A stretch of 64,000 bases of DNA from assembly GCF_030908245.1 (NCBI RefSeq), contig NZ_JAVFJJ010000013.1:45483-109482 (forward strand), read 5' to 3'. Under the pieces are notes generated by a model. It had not been told where the DNA came from. It searched no databases and worked only from the letters and a program-made list of their open reading frames with translations. This stretch comes from Sinomonas sp. ASV322. GTDB taxonomy: Bacteria > Actinomycetota > Actinomycetes > Actinomycetales > Micrococcaceae. Shown piece after piece: positions 22,921-32,291 of the stretch (positions within the stretch are counted from its first letter, which is position 1; every line of letters starts with the position of its first letter). A program made the translations under genes and the position numbers.

Positions 22921-24591
22921 GTGCACGTCATCCTGGCCCCCGCTCCCGACGGGCGCGTCGTCCTTCGCCCGCTCGACGCGCGGGGCCGCAGGACCGGGCC
23001 GGACACCACCGTCGCGCGACCCGAGCTCGCCCGCGAGGCCCAACGCATCGAGGCGGCCGACCGCCCCCGCTGGGTGTGGCGGCGCGCGGCAGACTGGTAC
23101 CCCGGGTTCCTCGCGGCGGGGGTGCGCCTCGAACGCTGCCACGACCTCACGCTGTGCGGGACCGCGCTCGAAGGCTCAGCGTTCGCGGCAACGACCGGGT
23201 ACACGAGCGCGTTCGCGGCGCGAACGGAGGTCGCGGACCCTGCGGGTACGCTCCCCCAGCTCCCGCCCGCGGAAGGACAGGGTTTCCTCTTCGAGGACGC
23301 CCCCGACCACGGCCCCGGCGCTGATGACCTCGAACGAGAGCTCACGGCCCAGCTCGCCGCCATAGCCGGATCGAGCCAGCCCGGGCGCCTGCGCCTCCTC
23401 TGTGCGGCCGACTCGGCGGGGGCTCTCGTCGCGGCAGAGATGCAGGCCGCCGGCATTCCGTGGGACGCGGCGACCCACGAGGCCCTCCTCGCAGAGCAAC
23501 TCGGGCCGCGCCCGCGCGGCCTCGAACGCCCCGCGCGCCTCGAAGAGAAGGCCAACGAGCTCCGCGACCTCCTCGGCGCCCCGAAGCTCAACCCGGATTC
23601 GCCCCAAGAGCTCATGCGCGCCCTCCACCGCGCGGGCATCGAGGCCCACACGACGCGCGCGTGGGAGCTCCGAGAATTCACGCACCCCGCGATCCAGCCC
23701 CTCCTCGAATACAAGAAGCTCGCGCGGCTCCTGGCGGCGAACGGCTGGGCCTGGCTCGACGCCTGGGTGCGCGACGGCCGGTTCCGGCCCGAGTACGTCG
23801 TCGCGGGGGTTGTGACGGGCCGCTGGGCATCGCGCGGCGGCGGAGCCCTACAGATCCCGAAGCAGGTCCGCGCGGCCGCACGCGCGCTGCCGGGCCACAA
23901 GCTCGTCGTCGCGGATGCGTCGCAGCTCGAACCGCGAGTCCTCGCGGCCCTCGCGCGGGACGACGCGATGGCGGCCGCCGCCGAAGACTCCGACCTCTAC
24001 GCACGCATCGCCGCGGCGGGCTTCGGCGGCGACCGCGCCAAAGCGAAAGTCGCGCTCCTCGGCGCCATCTATGGGGCCACGACAGGCGAATCCGGCCGCC
24101 TCCTGCCGCAGCTCGCCAAGCTCTACCCGCGCGCCGTCGGCTACGTCGAGCAGGCAGCGCGCGACGGCGAGCGCGGGCTCACCGTGACCACCCACCTCGG
24201 CCGCAGCTCCCCACCCCCGTCGGAGCGCTGGCACCACCTGCAGCGGTCGACGACGGCGGAGGAGCAGCGCCGGGCCGACGCCGTCGCGCGGGACCGGGGG
24301 CGCTTCACGCGCAACTTCGTCGTGCAGGGGACCGCAGCCGAATGGGCCGAATGCTGGATGGCCGAGCTCCGCCTCCGCCTGCGCCGCCTCGCCGCGCGCG
24401 GGTTTCGCGGGGAGCTCGTCTACTTCCTCCACGACGAGGTCATGGTGCACGCCGAAGAATCCGTGGCCGAGGCGTGTGCCGACGCGATCCGGGACGCGGC
24501 CGCCGCCGCCCGTCGTCTCCTCTTCGGCCAGGCGCCCGTCGAATTCCCGGTGAGCATCGCCGTCGTCGACTCCTATGACCAGGCGAAATAG
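22921..24591 (+). CDS. bifunctional 3'-5' exonuclease/DNA polymerase-type protein (family A-like)
   Basis: The 556-aa protein has a C-terminal family A polymerase-like domain: VVADASQLEPRVLAALARDD (motif A) near residue 330, AKVALLGAIYGATTGESGRL (O-helix region with Lys and Tyr-Gly) near 375, and YFLHDEVMVHAEESV (motif C, HDE) near 505. The N-terminal 190 residues correspond to the exonuclease-like half but show no obvious complete DEDD set. It probably acts in DNA repair synthesis; activity is unproven. The GTG at 22921 was used; a GTG two codons earlier is equally open. AAGAAT just upstream hints at a leaderless transcript. Confidence 0.82.
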   Translation: MHVILAPAPDGRVVLRPLDARGRRTGPDTTVARPELAREAQRIEAADRPRWVWRRAADWYPGFLAAGVRLERCHDLTLCGTALEGSAFAATTGYTSAFAARTEVADPAGTLPQLPPAEGQGFLFEDAPDHGPGADDLERELTAQLAAIAGSSQPGRLRLLCAADSAGALVAAEMQAAGIPWDAATHEALLAEQLGPRPRGLERPARLEEKANELRDLLGAPKLNPDSPQELMRALHRAGIEAHTTRAWELREFTHPAIQPLLEYKKLARLLAANGWAWLDAWVRDGRFRPEYVVAGVVTGRWASRGGGALQIPKQVRAAARALPGHKLVVADASQLEPRVLAALARDDAMAAAAEDSDLYARIAAAGFGGDRAKAKVALLGAIYGATTGESGRLLPQLAKLYPRAVGYVEQAARDGERGLTVTTHLGRSSPPPSERWHHLQRSTTAEEQRRADAVARDRGRFTRNFVVQGTAAEWAECWMAELRLRLRRLAARGFRGELVYFLHDEVMVHAEESVAEACADAIRDAAAAARRLLFGQAPVEFPVSIAVVDSYDQAK

Positions 24592-24606
24592 GCATGCCCG
24601 CGCGGA

Positions 24607-25284
24607 TCAAGGCGAGACGAACAGCTTGCGCTCCCTATCCCACGGAAGGGACCAGCCGAGGCCCTCGAGGAGGGCGTCGAGAACCATCGCGGTAAACCCC
24701 CACACGAGAACGCCGCTGACCTCGAACGCGGGGCTTGCGAACGTGGCACCCCGGCGCTGCACGACGGCGGTGACGCGGTTCGCCGGGTCGAGAAGGTCCC
24801 GAATCGGCGTGCGGAAGACCCTCGCCGATTCGGCGAAGTCCACGACGTCGACGGGCGACGGCGCAGCCCACCACGCGAGGACGGGCGTCACGAGGAAGCC
24901 GCTCGCCCCGAGCCCGAGCGCGGGCAATTCGGCGAGGACGTCGACGCCGGCCGGGTCGAGTCCCGTCTCCTCGACCGCTTCGCGGAGGGCACAGTCCACG
25001 AGGTTCGCGTCTTGAGGCTCACGGCTCCCGCCCGGAAACGCGACCTGCCCGGGATGGGCCCCGAGGGTCTGGGCGCGTTCGAGGAGCAGGACGTCGAGAT
25101 CCGCGGGCATCAATGGCCGGTCCGAGGGCATCGGCGCGCCGTCGAGCGTTCCGAAGAGGACGAGTACAGCGGCCTCGCGCGCCTCGTGCCCCACGACCTT
25201 GGGGTGCCAGCGGGGATCGAAGGGATCGAGTTCGCCCGAGCGGACGCCTGCGGCGAGCGACTCAAGCTGCGCCCGGGCGCTCAC
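24607..25284 (-). CDS. NUDIX hydrolase, CoA pyrophosphatase-like
   Basis: This 225-aa NUDIX enzyme has [20 protein letters not shown] followed by [13 protein letters not shown] (residues about 90-125). The PGG and LLL-ERA-x-x-GAH segments match CoA/acyl-CoA pyrophosphatases (NudL-like), which cleave the pyrophosphate of CoA derivatives. The GTG at 25284 overlaps the nth stop (GTGA), so it is coupled to endonuclease III, a pairing familiar in actinobacteria. It is convergent with the polymerase gene. Confidence 0.85.
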   Translation of the reverse strand: MSARAQLESLAAGVRSGELDPFDPRWHPKVVGHEAREAAVLVLFGTLDGAPMPSDRPLMPADLDVLLLERAQTLGAHPGQVAFPGGSREPQDANLVDCALREAVEETGLDPAGVDVLAELPALGLGASGFLVTPVLAWWAAPSPVDVVDFAESARVFRTPIRDLLDPANRVTAVVQRRGATFASPAFEVSGVLVWGFTAMVLDALLEGLGWSLPWDRERKLFVSP

Positions 25285-26258
25285 GCCCGGTCCTTCCCCG
25301 CCGCCGCGTTCCCCGCCGCCGTGCTCGCAGCCGCCGCGCGTTGCGTCCGCATGCGGATCTCGGCCGCGCGATGGACGTTCTCGATCATCTCGGCCCGCAG
25401 CTCCTCCTGGCCCGGCGCAAGCTCGTATTTGAGGAGCTTCCGCGCCTTCTCGGGGTCGGTCTCCCCGTCGCCGAACGAGGGGCACATGGCGGCGACGGGG
25501 CACGCGCCGCATGCTGGCTTCCGGGCGTGGCACACGCGCCGGCCGTGGAAGACGACGTGATGCGAGAGCATCGTCCAGTCGCTCGGCGGGAAGAGCTCCA
25601 TGACGTCCTGCTCGACCTTGACCGGATCCTCCGACGCCGTCCACCCGAACCGCTTGGCGAGCCGCCCGAAATGCGTGTCGACGGTGATGCCCGGCACCCC
25701 GAACGCGTTGCCGAGCACGACGTTCGCCGTCTTGCGCCCCACGCCCGGCAGCGTGACGAGATCCTCAAGCCGTCCCGGCACGACGCCGTCGAAATCATCG
25801 ACGATCTTCTGCGAGAGGACGTGCAGGCTCTTGGTCTTGGCCCGGAAGAAGCCCGTGGGCTTGATGATCTCCTCGATATCCGAGGGTTCCGCCTCGCTCA
25901 GGGCGCGCGCGTCCGGGTATTTCGCGAACAGGGTCGGCGTGACCTGGTTGACGCGCACGTCGGTCGTCTGCGCCGAGAGGACCGTCGCGACGAGGAGCTC
26001 GAACGGGTCGCGGAAGTCGAGCTCGGCGTGCGCGTACGGGTAGAACTCCGCGAGCACCCGGTCGATCTTGCGGGCGCGGCGCTTGAGTGCGAGCGGGGAT
26101 TCGTCCGCCGTGAGCCGGCGCCGCGCGGGCCTGCGCTCGGCACCGGCGAGACTGGTCAGCCCCGCTCGATTCCGGAGAGATCGCGCAGCACGCCGATCCT
26201 CCCGTCCTGGCTCTGGACGAGGAATTCGTGGCCGCGGTCTTGGAGCGCGAGGATCCAC
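25281..26258 (-). CDS. nth: endonuclease III (DNA glycosylase/AP lyase)
   Basis: This base-excision repair enzyme removes oxidised pyrimidines. The conserved body runs from [19 protein letters not shown] through [19 protein letters not shown], the helix-hairpin-helix [19 protein letters not shown] with catalytic Lys, [11 protein letters not shown] with catalytic Asp, to the 4Fe-4S cluster (Cys-x6-Cys-x2-Cys-x5-Cys in [17 protein letters not shown]). A low-complexity Ala-rich tail follows. The start is uncertain: no ATG, GTG or TTG lies between the GTG at 26258 (inside the upstream gene) and a GTG near 26087 that would cut the first helix. A CTG overlapping the upstream stop (CTGA, 26155-26158) is a third option. 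Confidence 0.88.
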   Translation of the reverse strand: MDPRAPRPRPRIPRPEPGREDRRAARSLRNRAGLTSLAGAERRPARRRLTADESPLALKRRARKIDRVLAEFYPYAHAELDFRDPFELLVATVLSAQTTDVRVNQVTPTLFAKYPDARALSEAEPSDIEEIIKPTGFFRAKTKSLHVLSQKIVDDFDGVVPGRLEDLVTLPGVGRKTANVVLGNAFGVPGITVDTHFGRLAKRFGWTASEDPVKVEQDVMELFPPSDWTMLSHHVVFHGRRVCHARKPACGACPVAAMCPSFGDGETDPEKARKLLKYELAPGQEELRAEMIENVHRAAEIRMRTQRAAAASTAAGNAAAGKDRA

Positions 26259-27583
26259 TGTCCCGGTTCCAGCGTGAAGACGGGCAGCCCGCTCTGCGGA
26301 TCGACCGCCGTACGTGACTCGCTCACCGCGAACCAGAAGGCATCGTAGGCCGGCTCCGGCTCCTCGTGCTGCGTCGCCTCGATGCCCGCCGCACGGTCGA
26401 CGGCGGGGGTCGCCTCGGGCTCGCGGCCCTCGTCTGCCGATGCGGCGGGCATGAGGCGCGTGTGGCCGAAGTCGACTTCAGCGGGCGATTCCGGGCTGGG
26501 GGCACCGTAGACCTCGCCGTCGGCGTCGCCGGCGATGAACGCGCCCTCCGGCCCGCCTGCTGCCGCCGCCGCCAGTGCTGCCGTGGCCGGTTCCGCCGCC
26601 TGCCCGACGGCGCTCGGTGCGGCCTCGGGCTCGAAGCCAGGCACGACGGCCTCTGGCTCCCCGAAGCGCTCGGCGTCTTCCCAACCAGGCACTGCGGCCG
26701 CGGGCGGGGGCCCCGCAGCACCCGCCGCCTCGACGTACTCGCTCGGGGACTCGGCTCCCTCCGCGTGGGACGCGCCCTCACCCGCGGCCATCGCGCCTGC
26801 GGCAATCGCCGCGACTCCCGCGCCCGCCGCCGTCGCCCCCGCGAAGCCGGCCGCGGCCGCCGCGGCCCCGGCGGAGGAGACCCCGGCGCCTAACGTGCCC
26901 TCGCCGCCCTGGCGAGCCTCGTCGTCGTGCGCGTAGGAGCCGGCCCACGGCGCCCCTATGGCGCTCCCCTGAGACGGCGCAGGCTGAGATTGCGCCGGCT
27001 GCGCTGCTGGTTTCGTGAGGGGGGCGGGCTTCGGGAGGGGGGCGACGGCGTCGCGCGCGACGACGTGCGCCGGCACCTCGGCGCGCCCCTCGAAATCGCC
27101 GGCGAAAGGCGGAATCATCCGCGCGAAGACGGTCGCGGCGACGAGGATCGCGCCGCCGAGGAAGCCGACGATCCCGCCGAGGCTGGCAGTCGTCACCGCC
27201 AACAGGAAGAAGAAAGAGGCGGAGAGGACGGCGACGACCGAGGCGAACTGGTCGAGGGAGAGGGACCCGATCCGGATCGAAGCGTCAGCGGCGACGCGAC
27301 GCCACACGAAGAGGCCGGCAAGCGCGAGCGGCACAAGGATCCCAATGCCCAAGTAATAAAGGCCCGCCGCGTTCCAAAGATTCGGGTAGCCGTAGGGGGT
27401 TTGAAGGATCATCATCGGCAGGAGCGAGCCGAGGAAGGTCACAAGAACGCCAGCGAAGACCGCGAGGTCGCGCACGGTGAAAGGTCCCAAGACAGCCTGG
27501 TTCGCAGGCGGTTTGGGGTTTTCGCTCCCAGGCCCCGGCGCGGCATTTTCGGCGCGGGCGGGACCGAGACGGGAATCAGACAT
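26156..27583 (-). CDS. conserved membrane protein with Ala/Pro-rich linker
   Basis: The 475-aa protein has four predicted membrane helices in the first 160 residues ([80 protein letters not shown]). A roughly 210-residue Ala/Pro/Glu-rich linker and a C-terminal soluble segment follow ([20 protein letters not shown] to [20 protein letters not shown]). No family function is recognised. The start is supported by AAGGAGCAGCC before the ATG. It lies directly upstream of nth, whose first codons overlap or abut its stop. Compositional bias makes similarity searches across the linker unreliable. Confidence 0.7.
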   Translation of the reverse strand: MSDSRLGPARAENAAPGPGSENPKPPANQAVLGPFTVRDLAVFAGVLVTFLGSLLPMMILQTPYGYPNLWNAAGLYYLGIGILVPLALAGLFVWRRVAADASIRIGSLSLDQFASVVAVLSASFFFLLAVTTASLGGIVGFLGGAILVAATVFARMIPPFAGDFEGRAEVPAHVVARDAVAPLPKPAPLTKPAAQPAQSQPAPSQGSAIGAPWAGSYAHDDEARQGGEGTLGAGVSSAGAAAAAAGFAGATAAGAGVAAIAAGAMAAGEGASHAEGAESPSEYVEAAGAAGPPPAAAVPGWEDAERFGEPEAVVPGFEPEAAPSAVGQAAEPATAALAAAAAGGPEGAFIAGDADGEVYGAPSPESPAEVDFGHTRLMPAASADEGREPEATPAVDRAAGIEATQHEEPEPAYDAFWFAVSESRTAVDPQSGLPVFTLEPGQWILALQDRGHEFLVQSQDGRIGVLRDLSGIERG

Positions 27584-27883
27584 GGCTGCTCCTTCGGTCG
27601 TCCTTGCACTTCAGCCTAGCCACATCGCCTGTGCACCACCTAGCGGGGAGCCAGTTTCGTCGGGGCCGCTCGGCGACGGCTGGATACCGCCCGTCGCACG
27701 CGGCCCCCCGCACGGCGAGGCAATGTGACCCACGCAACTCGCTTGCTACTCGTGAGGGGCTAGTGTGGACGTGAAGCAGCCACCTGTATCCGCCACTGAC
27801 CCCCTGGGACGCCGCCTGCGCGGGTCCCGGCTGAGCGGACGCATGGGCTGGACGACGCGACCGATCGAGCCGAAAGGACGTTC

Positions 27884-29863
27884 ATGTCCCAGCAAACCGT
27901 CAACGGAGACGCTTTCGAGAACCTCCTTCGGGAGGAGCGCCGTTTCCCGCCGTCGCCCGACTTCGCGGCAGCCGCCAACGTCCACGAGGACATCTACGCG
28001 GCGGCCGAGGATCGGACCGCGTTCTGGGCCGATCAGGCGCGCACGCGGCTCACGTGGTCGAAGGACTTTGAGGAGACCCTCGACTGGTCCGACGCGCCGT
28101 TCGCGAAGTGGTTCGTGGGCGGCAAGGTCAACGCGGCCTACAACGCGCTCGACCGCCACGTCGAGAACGGGCTCGGCGACCGCGTCGCGATCCATTTCGA
28201 GGGCGAGCCCGGGGACACCGAGACCATCACCTACGCCGACCTCACGGAGCGGGTCAAGAGGGCCGCGAACGCGTTCGAGTCCCTCGGCGTGCAGGAGGGC
28301 GACCGCGTCGCGGTGTACCTGCCGATGATCCCCGAGGCCGTCGTGACGATGCTCGCGTGCGCGCGGATCGGCGCGGTCCACTCGGTCGTGTTCGGCGGCT
28401 TCTCCGCCGACGCGCTCCGCTCCCGCATCGACGACGCCGAGGCCAAGCTCGTCGTCACGGCAGACGGGACGTACCGCCGCGGCAAGCCGTCCTCGCTCAA
28501 GCCCGCTGTCGACGACGCCCTCGCCGAGCCGGGGCACACGGTCGAGCACGTCGTCGTCGTTCGCCGCAACGGGCAGGACATCGCGTGGACCGAAGGCCGC
28601 GACCTCCACTGGACCGAGCTCCTGGACGCCGCCTCGCCCGAGCACACCGCCGTCGGCCACGACTCCGAGCACCCCCTCTTCATCCTCTACACGTCCGGGA
28701 CCACGGGGAAGCCCAAGGGCATCCTCCACACGACCGGCGGCTACCTCACGCAGACCGCCTACACGCATTCGGTCGTCTTCGACCTCAAGCCCGAGTCGGA
28801 CGTGTACTGGTGCACGGCAGACATCGGCTGGGTCACGGGCCACTCGTACATCACGTACGCGCCGCTCATCAATGGCGCGACCCAGGTCATGTACGAGGGC
28901 ACGCCCGATTCGCCGCATCAGGGCCGCTGGTGGGAGATCGTCGAGAAGTACAAGGTCTCGATCCTCTACACCGCCCCCACGGCGATCCGCACGATGATGA
29001 AGTGGGGCTCCGACATCCCCGCGAAGTACGACCTCTCGAGCATCCGCCTCCTCGGATCCGTGGGCGAGCCCATCAACCCCGAGGCGTGGATGTGGTATCG
29101 CGAGGTGATCGGCGGAAGCGGCGGGAAGGCAGAACCAGCCCCGATCGTGGACACGTGGTGGCAGACCGAGACAGGCGCCATCATGATCGCCCCGCTTCCC
29201 GGCGTCACCGCGACGAAGCCAGGCTCGGCGCAGGTTCCGATCCCGGGCATCGCCGTGGACGTCGTCGACGAATCCGGCAACTCGGTGCCGAACGGGCACG
29301 GCGGATTCCTCGTGATCCGCGAGCCGTGGCCCGCGATGCTGCGCACCATCTGGGGCGACCCCGAGCGGTACAAGGACACCTACTGGTCCCGGTTCGACGG
29401 CATGTACTTCGCGGGCGACGGCGCCAAGAAGGACGACGACGGCGACATCTGGCTCCTCGGGCGAGTCGACGACGTCATGAACGTCTCGGGTCACCGCCTC
29501 TCGACGACCGAGATCGAGTCCGCGCTCGTCTCCCACGAATGGGTCGCCGAGGCCGCCGTCGTGGGGGCCGCGGATCCGACGACGGGCCAGGCCGTGGTGG
29601 CGTTCGTGATCCTGCGCGGCGAGGCCGAGATCCCCGACGGCGAGGACGCCTCCGCGGCGCTGCGGGCCCACGTGGGCAAGGAGATCGGGCCCATCGCGAA
29701 GCCCAAGCACGTGCTCGTCGTGCCCGAGCTGCCCAAGACCCGCTCCGGCAAGATCATGCGCCGCCTCCTCAAGGACGTCGCCGAGGGACGCGATCCCGGC
29801 GACGCGACCACGCTTGCCGATCCGTCGGTCATGCAGCAGATCGCGGCCGACCTGCGGAAGTAG
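27884..29863 (+). CDS. acs: acetyl-coenzyme A synthetase
   Basis: This 659-aa AMP-forming enzyme converts acetate, ATP and CoA to acetyl-CoA. The P-loop-like core [20 protein letters not shown] is near residue 266. The acetate/AMP-binding [18 protein letters not shown] is near 423, and [20 protein letters not shown] is the A8 hinge near 510. The C-terminal [12 protein letters not shown] contains the catalytic lysine that is controlled by reversible acetylation in the family. AAAGGACGTTC precedes the ATG. The 300-bp region upstream shows no gene. A strong hairpin follows the stop. Confidence 0.96.
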   Translation: MSQQTVNGDAFENLLREERRFPPSPDFAAAANVHEDIYAAAEDRTAFWADQARTRLTWSKDFEETLDWSDAPFAKWFVGGKVNAAYNALDRHVENGLGDRVAIHFEGEPGDTETITYADLTERVKRAANAFESLGVQEGDRVAVYLPMIPEAVVTMLACARIGAVHSVVFGGFSADALRSRIDDAEAKLVVTADGTYRRGKPSSLKPAVDDALAEPGHTVEHVVVVRRNGQDIAWTEGRDLHWTELLDAASPEHTAVGHDSEHPLFILYTSGTTGKPKGILHTTGGYLTQTAYTHSVVFDLKPESDVYWCTADIGWVTGHSYITYAPLINGATQVMYEGTPDSPHQGRWWEIVEKYKVSILYTAPTAIRTMMKWGSDIPAKYDLSSIRLLGSVGEPINPEAWMWYREVIGGSGGKAEPAPIVDTWWQTETGAIMIAPLPGVTATKPGSAQVPIPGIAVDVVDESGNSVPNGHGGFLVIREPWPAMLRTIWGDPERYKDTYWSRFDGMYFAGDGAKKDDDGDIWLLGRVDDVMNVSGHRLSTTEIESALVSHEWVAEAAVVGAADPTTGQAVVAFVILRGEAEIPDGEDASAALRAHVGKEIGPIAKPKHVLVVPELPKTRSGKIMRRLLKDVAEGRDPGDATTLADPSVMQQIAADLRK

Positions 29864-29885
29864 CGGCTGCTCGCCGAGGAAACGA

Positions 29886-29927
29886 ACGACGGCGGGGCTC
29901 ACCTCGAGTGGTGAGCCCCGCCGTCGT
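29886..29927 (+). terminator. intrinsic terminator hairpin after acs
   Basis: Arms ACGACGGCGGGGCTCAC and GTGAGCCCCGCCGTCGT pair perfectly (17 bp, 8-nt loop) 22 bp after the acs stop. There is no T-tract, as is common in this GC-rich DNA. The ACGACGGCG arm recurs in three other terminators of the window. Confidence 0.85.
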
Positions 29928-29967
29928 CCGTGTCAACCGCGCCGGAGACGGTCGGGCCACCCAGCAG

Positions 29968-31005
29968 TTACCTTCGGTCTTCGGAAGGTCCCTCCACGAG
30001 AACTTCCGGAACATTGCCGTGACTTCGGATGGGACGGAGTCCAGCGTCGAGCAGTCTGGCACGGAAGAGCTCCGGCGGTTCAAGCTCGGACCAGTCCCAT
30101 CGGAGCACCGGGTGGCCTAGGGCAAGCAGGCGATTCTCGCGCCGCTTTTCGCGACGGATGACTTCCCGCGGGTCGATTCCGCCGGTGAGTTCCTCGCGAA
30201 AGTACTTGCCCCAGCCGTCGAACTCGCCGACCGGGCCGGGACCAACGTCCCACGCGAAATCTGTTCGGCCGATGAATCCACGCGAATCGCGAAACTCCTT
30301 CTGGAGCGTGGGCTCGGGGAACCCGAACAGGTGCATGAGAGCACGGCTCACAGACTCGCCTGGCGACTCCGCGCCCGTTCGGGCCAAAGCGGCGATGTCA
30401 TGGGCTCGCTTCCTTCGGGTTTCGAACGCCAGCGCCTCGATTTCCTCGCGGACACCCCGCACGTCGAGCAGTGAGTCGAGCCCTGATCGGCGCAGCATGC
30501 CGTCGGCCACCGTGAGTCCACGTGCGAACCGGGCCGAAGCCAATACTTCGACGAGCGCTGCCGCGGGTGGCACGGTGTGAAACTCGTCAATCGTGACTAG
30601 CTCGGACTGCGCATGACGGTGCCGTCTTACGGGCGGAGGTGGCATGAACCGAGCGCGCTGGGCGTGATCCGATTCGCCCCGGACGCAGAACGTGTTCGGC
30701 CGAATGCCCAGCTTGGTAGTCGAGGCAATGGCCACATCAATGGCCGGCGGCACCTTGACGACCGGAATGCCATGCAGGAACAACGCGGTCTCACCACAGA
30801 AGACCGCCTGCGGGTTGGCCCTCGAGTAAGCCGCGACCGCCGTGCGGAACCGCTCATGGGGAGGCGCATCGACCCACGCCGATGTCGGCACATAGAACCC
30901 TCGGCGGATCCGCACGAAACGCCCGCTTGCGATTGCCGAGCGTGGCGCTAGCGGACCGTCCGCGAACCGCGAGGAGGTATCGATGAGCGGCAAAACACGT
31001 TCCAT
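29968..31005 (-). CDS. AbiEi-like N-terminal / restriction-endonuclease-fold (DUF559-like) protein
   Basis: The 345-aa protein has an AbiEi-like winged-helix opening (SAIASGRFVRIRRGFYVPTS) followed by RANPQAVFCGETALFLHGIP. Its last 120 residues have the look of a Vsr/DUF559 nuclease fold: RTDFAWDVGPGPVGEFDGWG with acidic residues and a lysine, then VIRREKRRENRLLALGHPVL. Such proteins are common in actinobacteria and are often listed as hypothetical or as type IV antitoxin-like, but no AbiEii toxin gene is next to this one. GC content appears lower than its neighbours, fitting acquisition by transfer. Function is unproven. Confidence 0.65.
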   Translation of the reverse strand: MERVLPLIDTSSRFADGPLAPRSAIASGRFVRIRRGFYVPTSAWVDAPPHERFRTAVAAYSRANPQAVFCGETALFLHGIPVVKVPPAIDVAIASTTKLGIRPNTFCVRGESDHAQRARFMPPPPVRRHRHAQSELVTIDEFHTVPPAAALVEVLASARFARGLTVADGMLRRSGLDSLLDVRGVREEIEALAFETRRKRAHDIAALARTGAESPGESVSRALMHLFGFPEPTLQKEFRDSRGFIGRTDFAWDVGPGPVGEFDGWGKYFREELTGGIDPREVIRREKRRENRLLALGHPVLRWDWSELEPPELFRARLLDAGLRPIRSHGNVPEVLVEGPSEDRR

Positions 31006-31182
31006 GGCTCGACTCTGCCGGGCGGGTGAACACCCCGCACAGCCAGGTGCCGAGATGTGGACGACGGGCCGGAACTGGTGGTGTTGAGGACATATGAGGT
31101 GCGCGGGTGGAGTTCCGAGTGGCAGTCACCCTGAAGCGCAGAAAGGTCCCCTCGAGGTGACTTCCCGCCCATTAAGGTGACT

Positions 31183-31276
31183 GCCCGCCGTCGCCCGCCC
31201 CTCACTACGGCGCCCCGCCGTCGCCCGCCCCTCACTACGGCGCCCCGCCGTCGCCCGCCCCTCGCTACGGCGCCCC
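31183..31276. repeat. 30-bp tandem repeat at the 3' end of the lacI-type gene
   Basis: About three 30-bp units (ctcactacggcgccccgccg followed by tcgcccgccc) start inside the last codons of the LacI-type gene and continue beyond its stop. Each unit carries the same stop-codon-containing segment, so the gene tail appears to have been duplicated in tandem. Confidence 0.8.
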
Positions 31277-32290
31277 GCACCCGCACGACTCGCGGCGCAC
31301 GAGGGTCGCGTGGAACCGCCGGTTGCTCTTGTGGCCGCCCCCTTCCACGAGTGCCTCGACGGCGGCCTGGGCCATCTCCTCGACGGGTTGGGCGAGCGTC
31401 GTGAGCGGCGGCCAGCAGTACTCTGACTCGGCCAGGCCGTCGAAGGAGACAATCGCGACGTCGTCGGGAACGCGCACGCCGCCCTCGTGGAACGCGCGGA
31501 GCAGGCCGACGGCGATGAGGTCGGAGGAGGCGAAGATCGCCGTGGGCCGCTCCGCGGAGTTGAGCAGCCATTTGCCGGCCTGATAGCCCCCGTCGCGGTC
31601 GAAGGGCTGCCGCATGACGGGTCCGACGGGGAGCCCCGCATCCTCAAGCCCCTTCCGCCACCCCGCCTCGCGCCCGTCGAGGCCTCCGCCGGTCGTGATG
31701 CCCATGATCAACCCGATGTTTCGGTGGCCGTGCGAGACAAGATGCTCGACGGCGGCACGCCCCGCCTCCACAAAGTCGACGCCGACGGAATCGAAGCCCG
31801 GGCTCTCCGTGCTGTGGTTGAGCAGCACAGCCGGGATCTCCATGGCTTCGAGCTCGCGGAGGTCGGGCTCGAAGAGGACACTCGAGAGGAACACGCCATC
31901 GACTCGACGGCTCGCGAGCTGCTCGACCGCGCGTCGTTCCGCCGAGAGGGAACCGCCCGAATTCGCCATGAGCAGCGCATAGCCGCGCGCCACAGCGGCC
32001 TCCTCGACCGCATGGGTGAGCGTCGCGAAGAACGGACTCGTGATGTCCGGCACGACCATGCCGAGCATCTCGCTCGACCCGAGCTTGAGTGCCCGCGCGG
32101 CGGCGTTCGGCCGGTAGCCGAGCGCCGCGATCGCGTCGCGCACCTTGGCCTCCGTGGCAGGCGAGACGCGCTTGGGCCCGCCGTTGACCACGTAGCTCAC
32201 GACGGCGGTGCTCACCCCCGCGAGCTGGGCCACGTCCTTGCGGGTGGCGGTCGGCTTCGCGGGGGTGGGCAGGTGCGGCATAGCCACCAT
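31265..32290 (-). CDS. LacI-family transcriptional repressor of the alpha-galactoside cluster
   Basis: The 341-aa regulator has a LacI helix-turn-helix: TRKDVAQLAGVSTAVVSYVV, then NGGPKRVSPATEAKVRDAIA and the hinge GYRPNAAARALK. A periplasmic-binding-protein-like effector domain follows, with GMVVPDITSPFFATLTHAVE and AIVSFDGLAESEYCWPPLTT, ending RRFHATLVRRESCGCG. It probably binds the paired operators at 33581 and 33661 and responds to an alpha-galactoside or its product. ATGs at 32290 and 32281 are both possible; the first lies 1 nt after the upstream gene's stop. It forms an operon with the Gfo/Idh gene. Confidence 0.88.
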   Translation of the reverse strand: MVAMPHLPTPAKPTATRKDVAQLAGVSTAVVSYVVNGGPKRVSPATEAKVRDAIAALGYRPNAAARALKLGSSEMLGMVVPDITSPFFATLTHAVEEAAVARGYALLMANSGGSLSAERRAVEQLASRRVDGVFLSSVLFEPDLRELEAMEIPAVLLNHSTESPGFDSVGVDFVEAGRAAVEHLVSHGHRNIGLIMGITTGGGLDGREAGWRKGLEDAGLPVGPVMRQPFDRDGGYQAGKWLLNSAERPTAIFASSDLIAVGLLRAFHEGGVRVPDDVAIVSFDGLAESEYCWPPLTTLAQPVEEMAQAAVEALVEGGGHKSNRRFHATLVRRESCGCGAP

Positions 32291-32291
32291 G

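Noticed and set aside
25113..26348. Plus-strand open frame opposite nth
   Set aside because: Arg-rich shadow; nth has its iron-sulfur and helix-hairpin-helix motifs on the other strand.
27584..27883. Possible Crp-type site (TGTGACCCACGC) before acs
   Set aside because: Only one half-site matches; the other half is absent, so it is not reported as a site.
27746..29902. Long open frame antisense to acs
   Set aside because: The acs frame has all catalytic motifs; the antisense product is low-complexity and lacks a ribosome site or family features.
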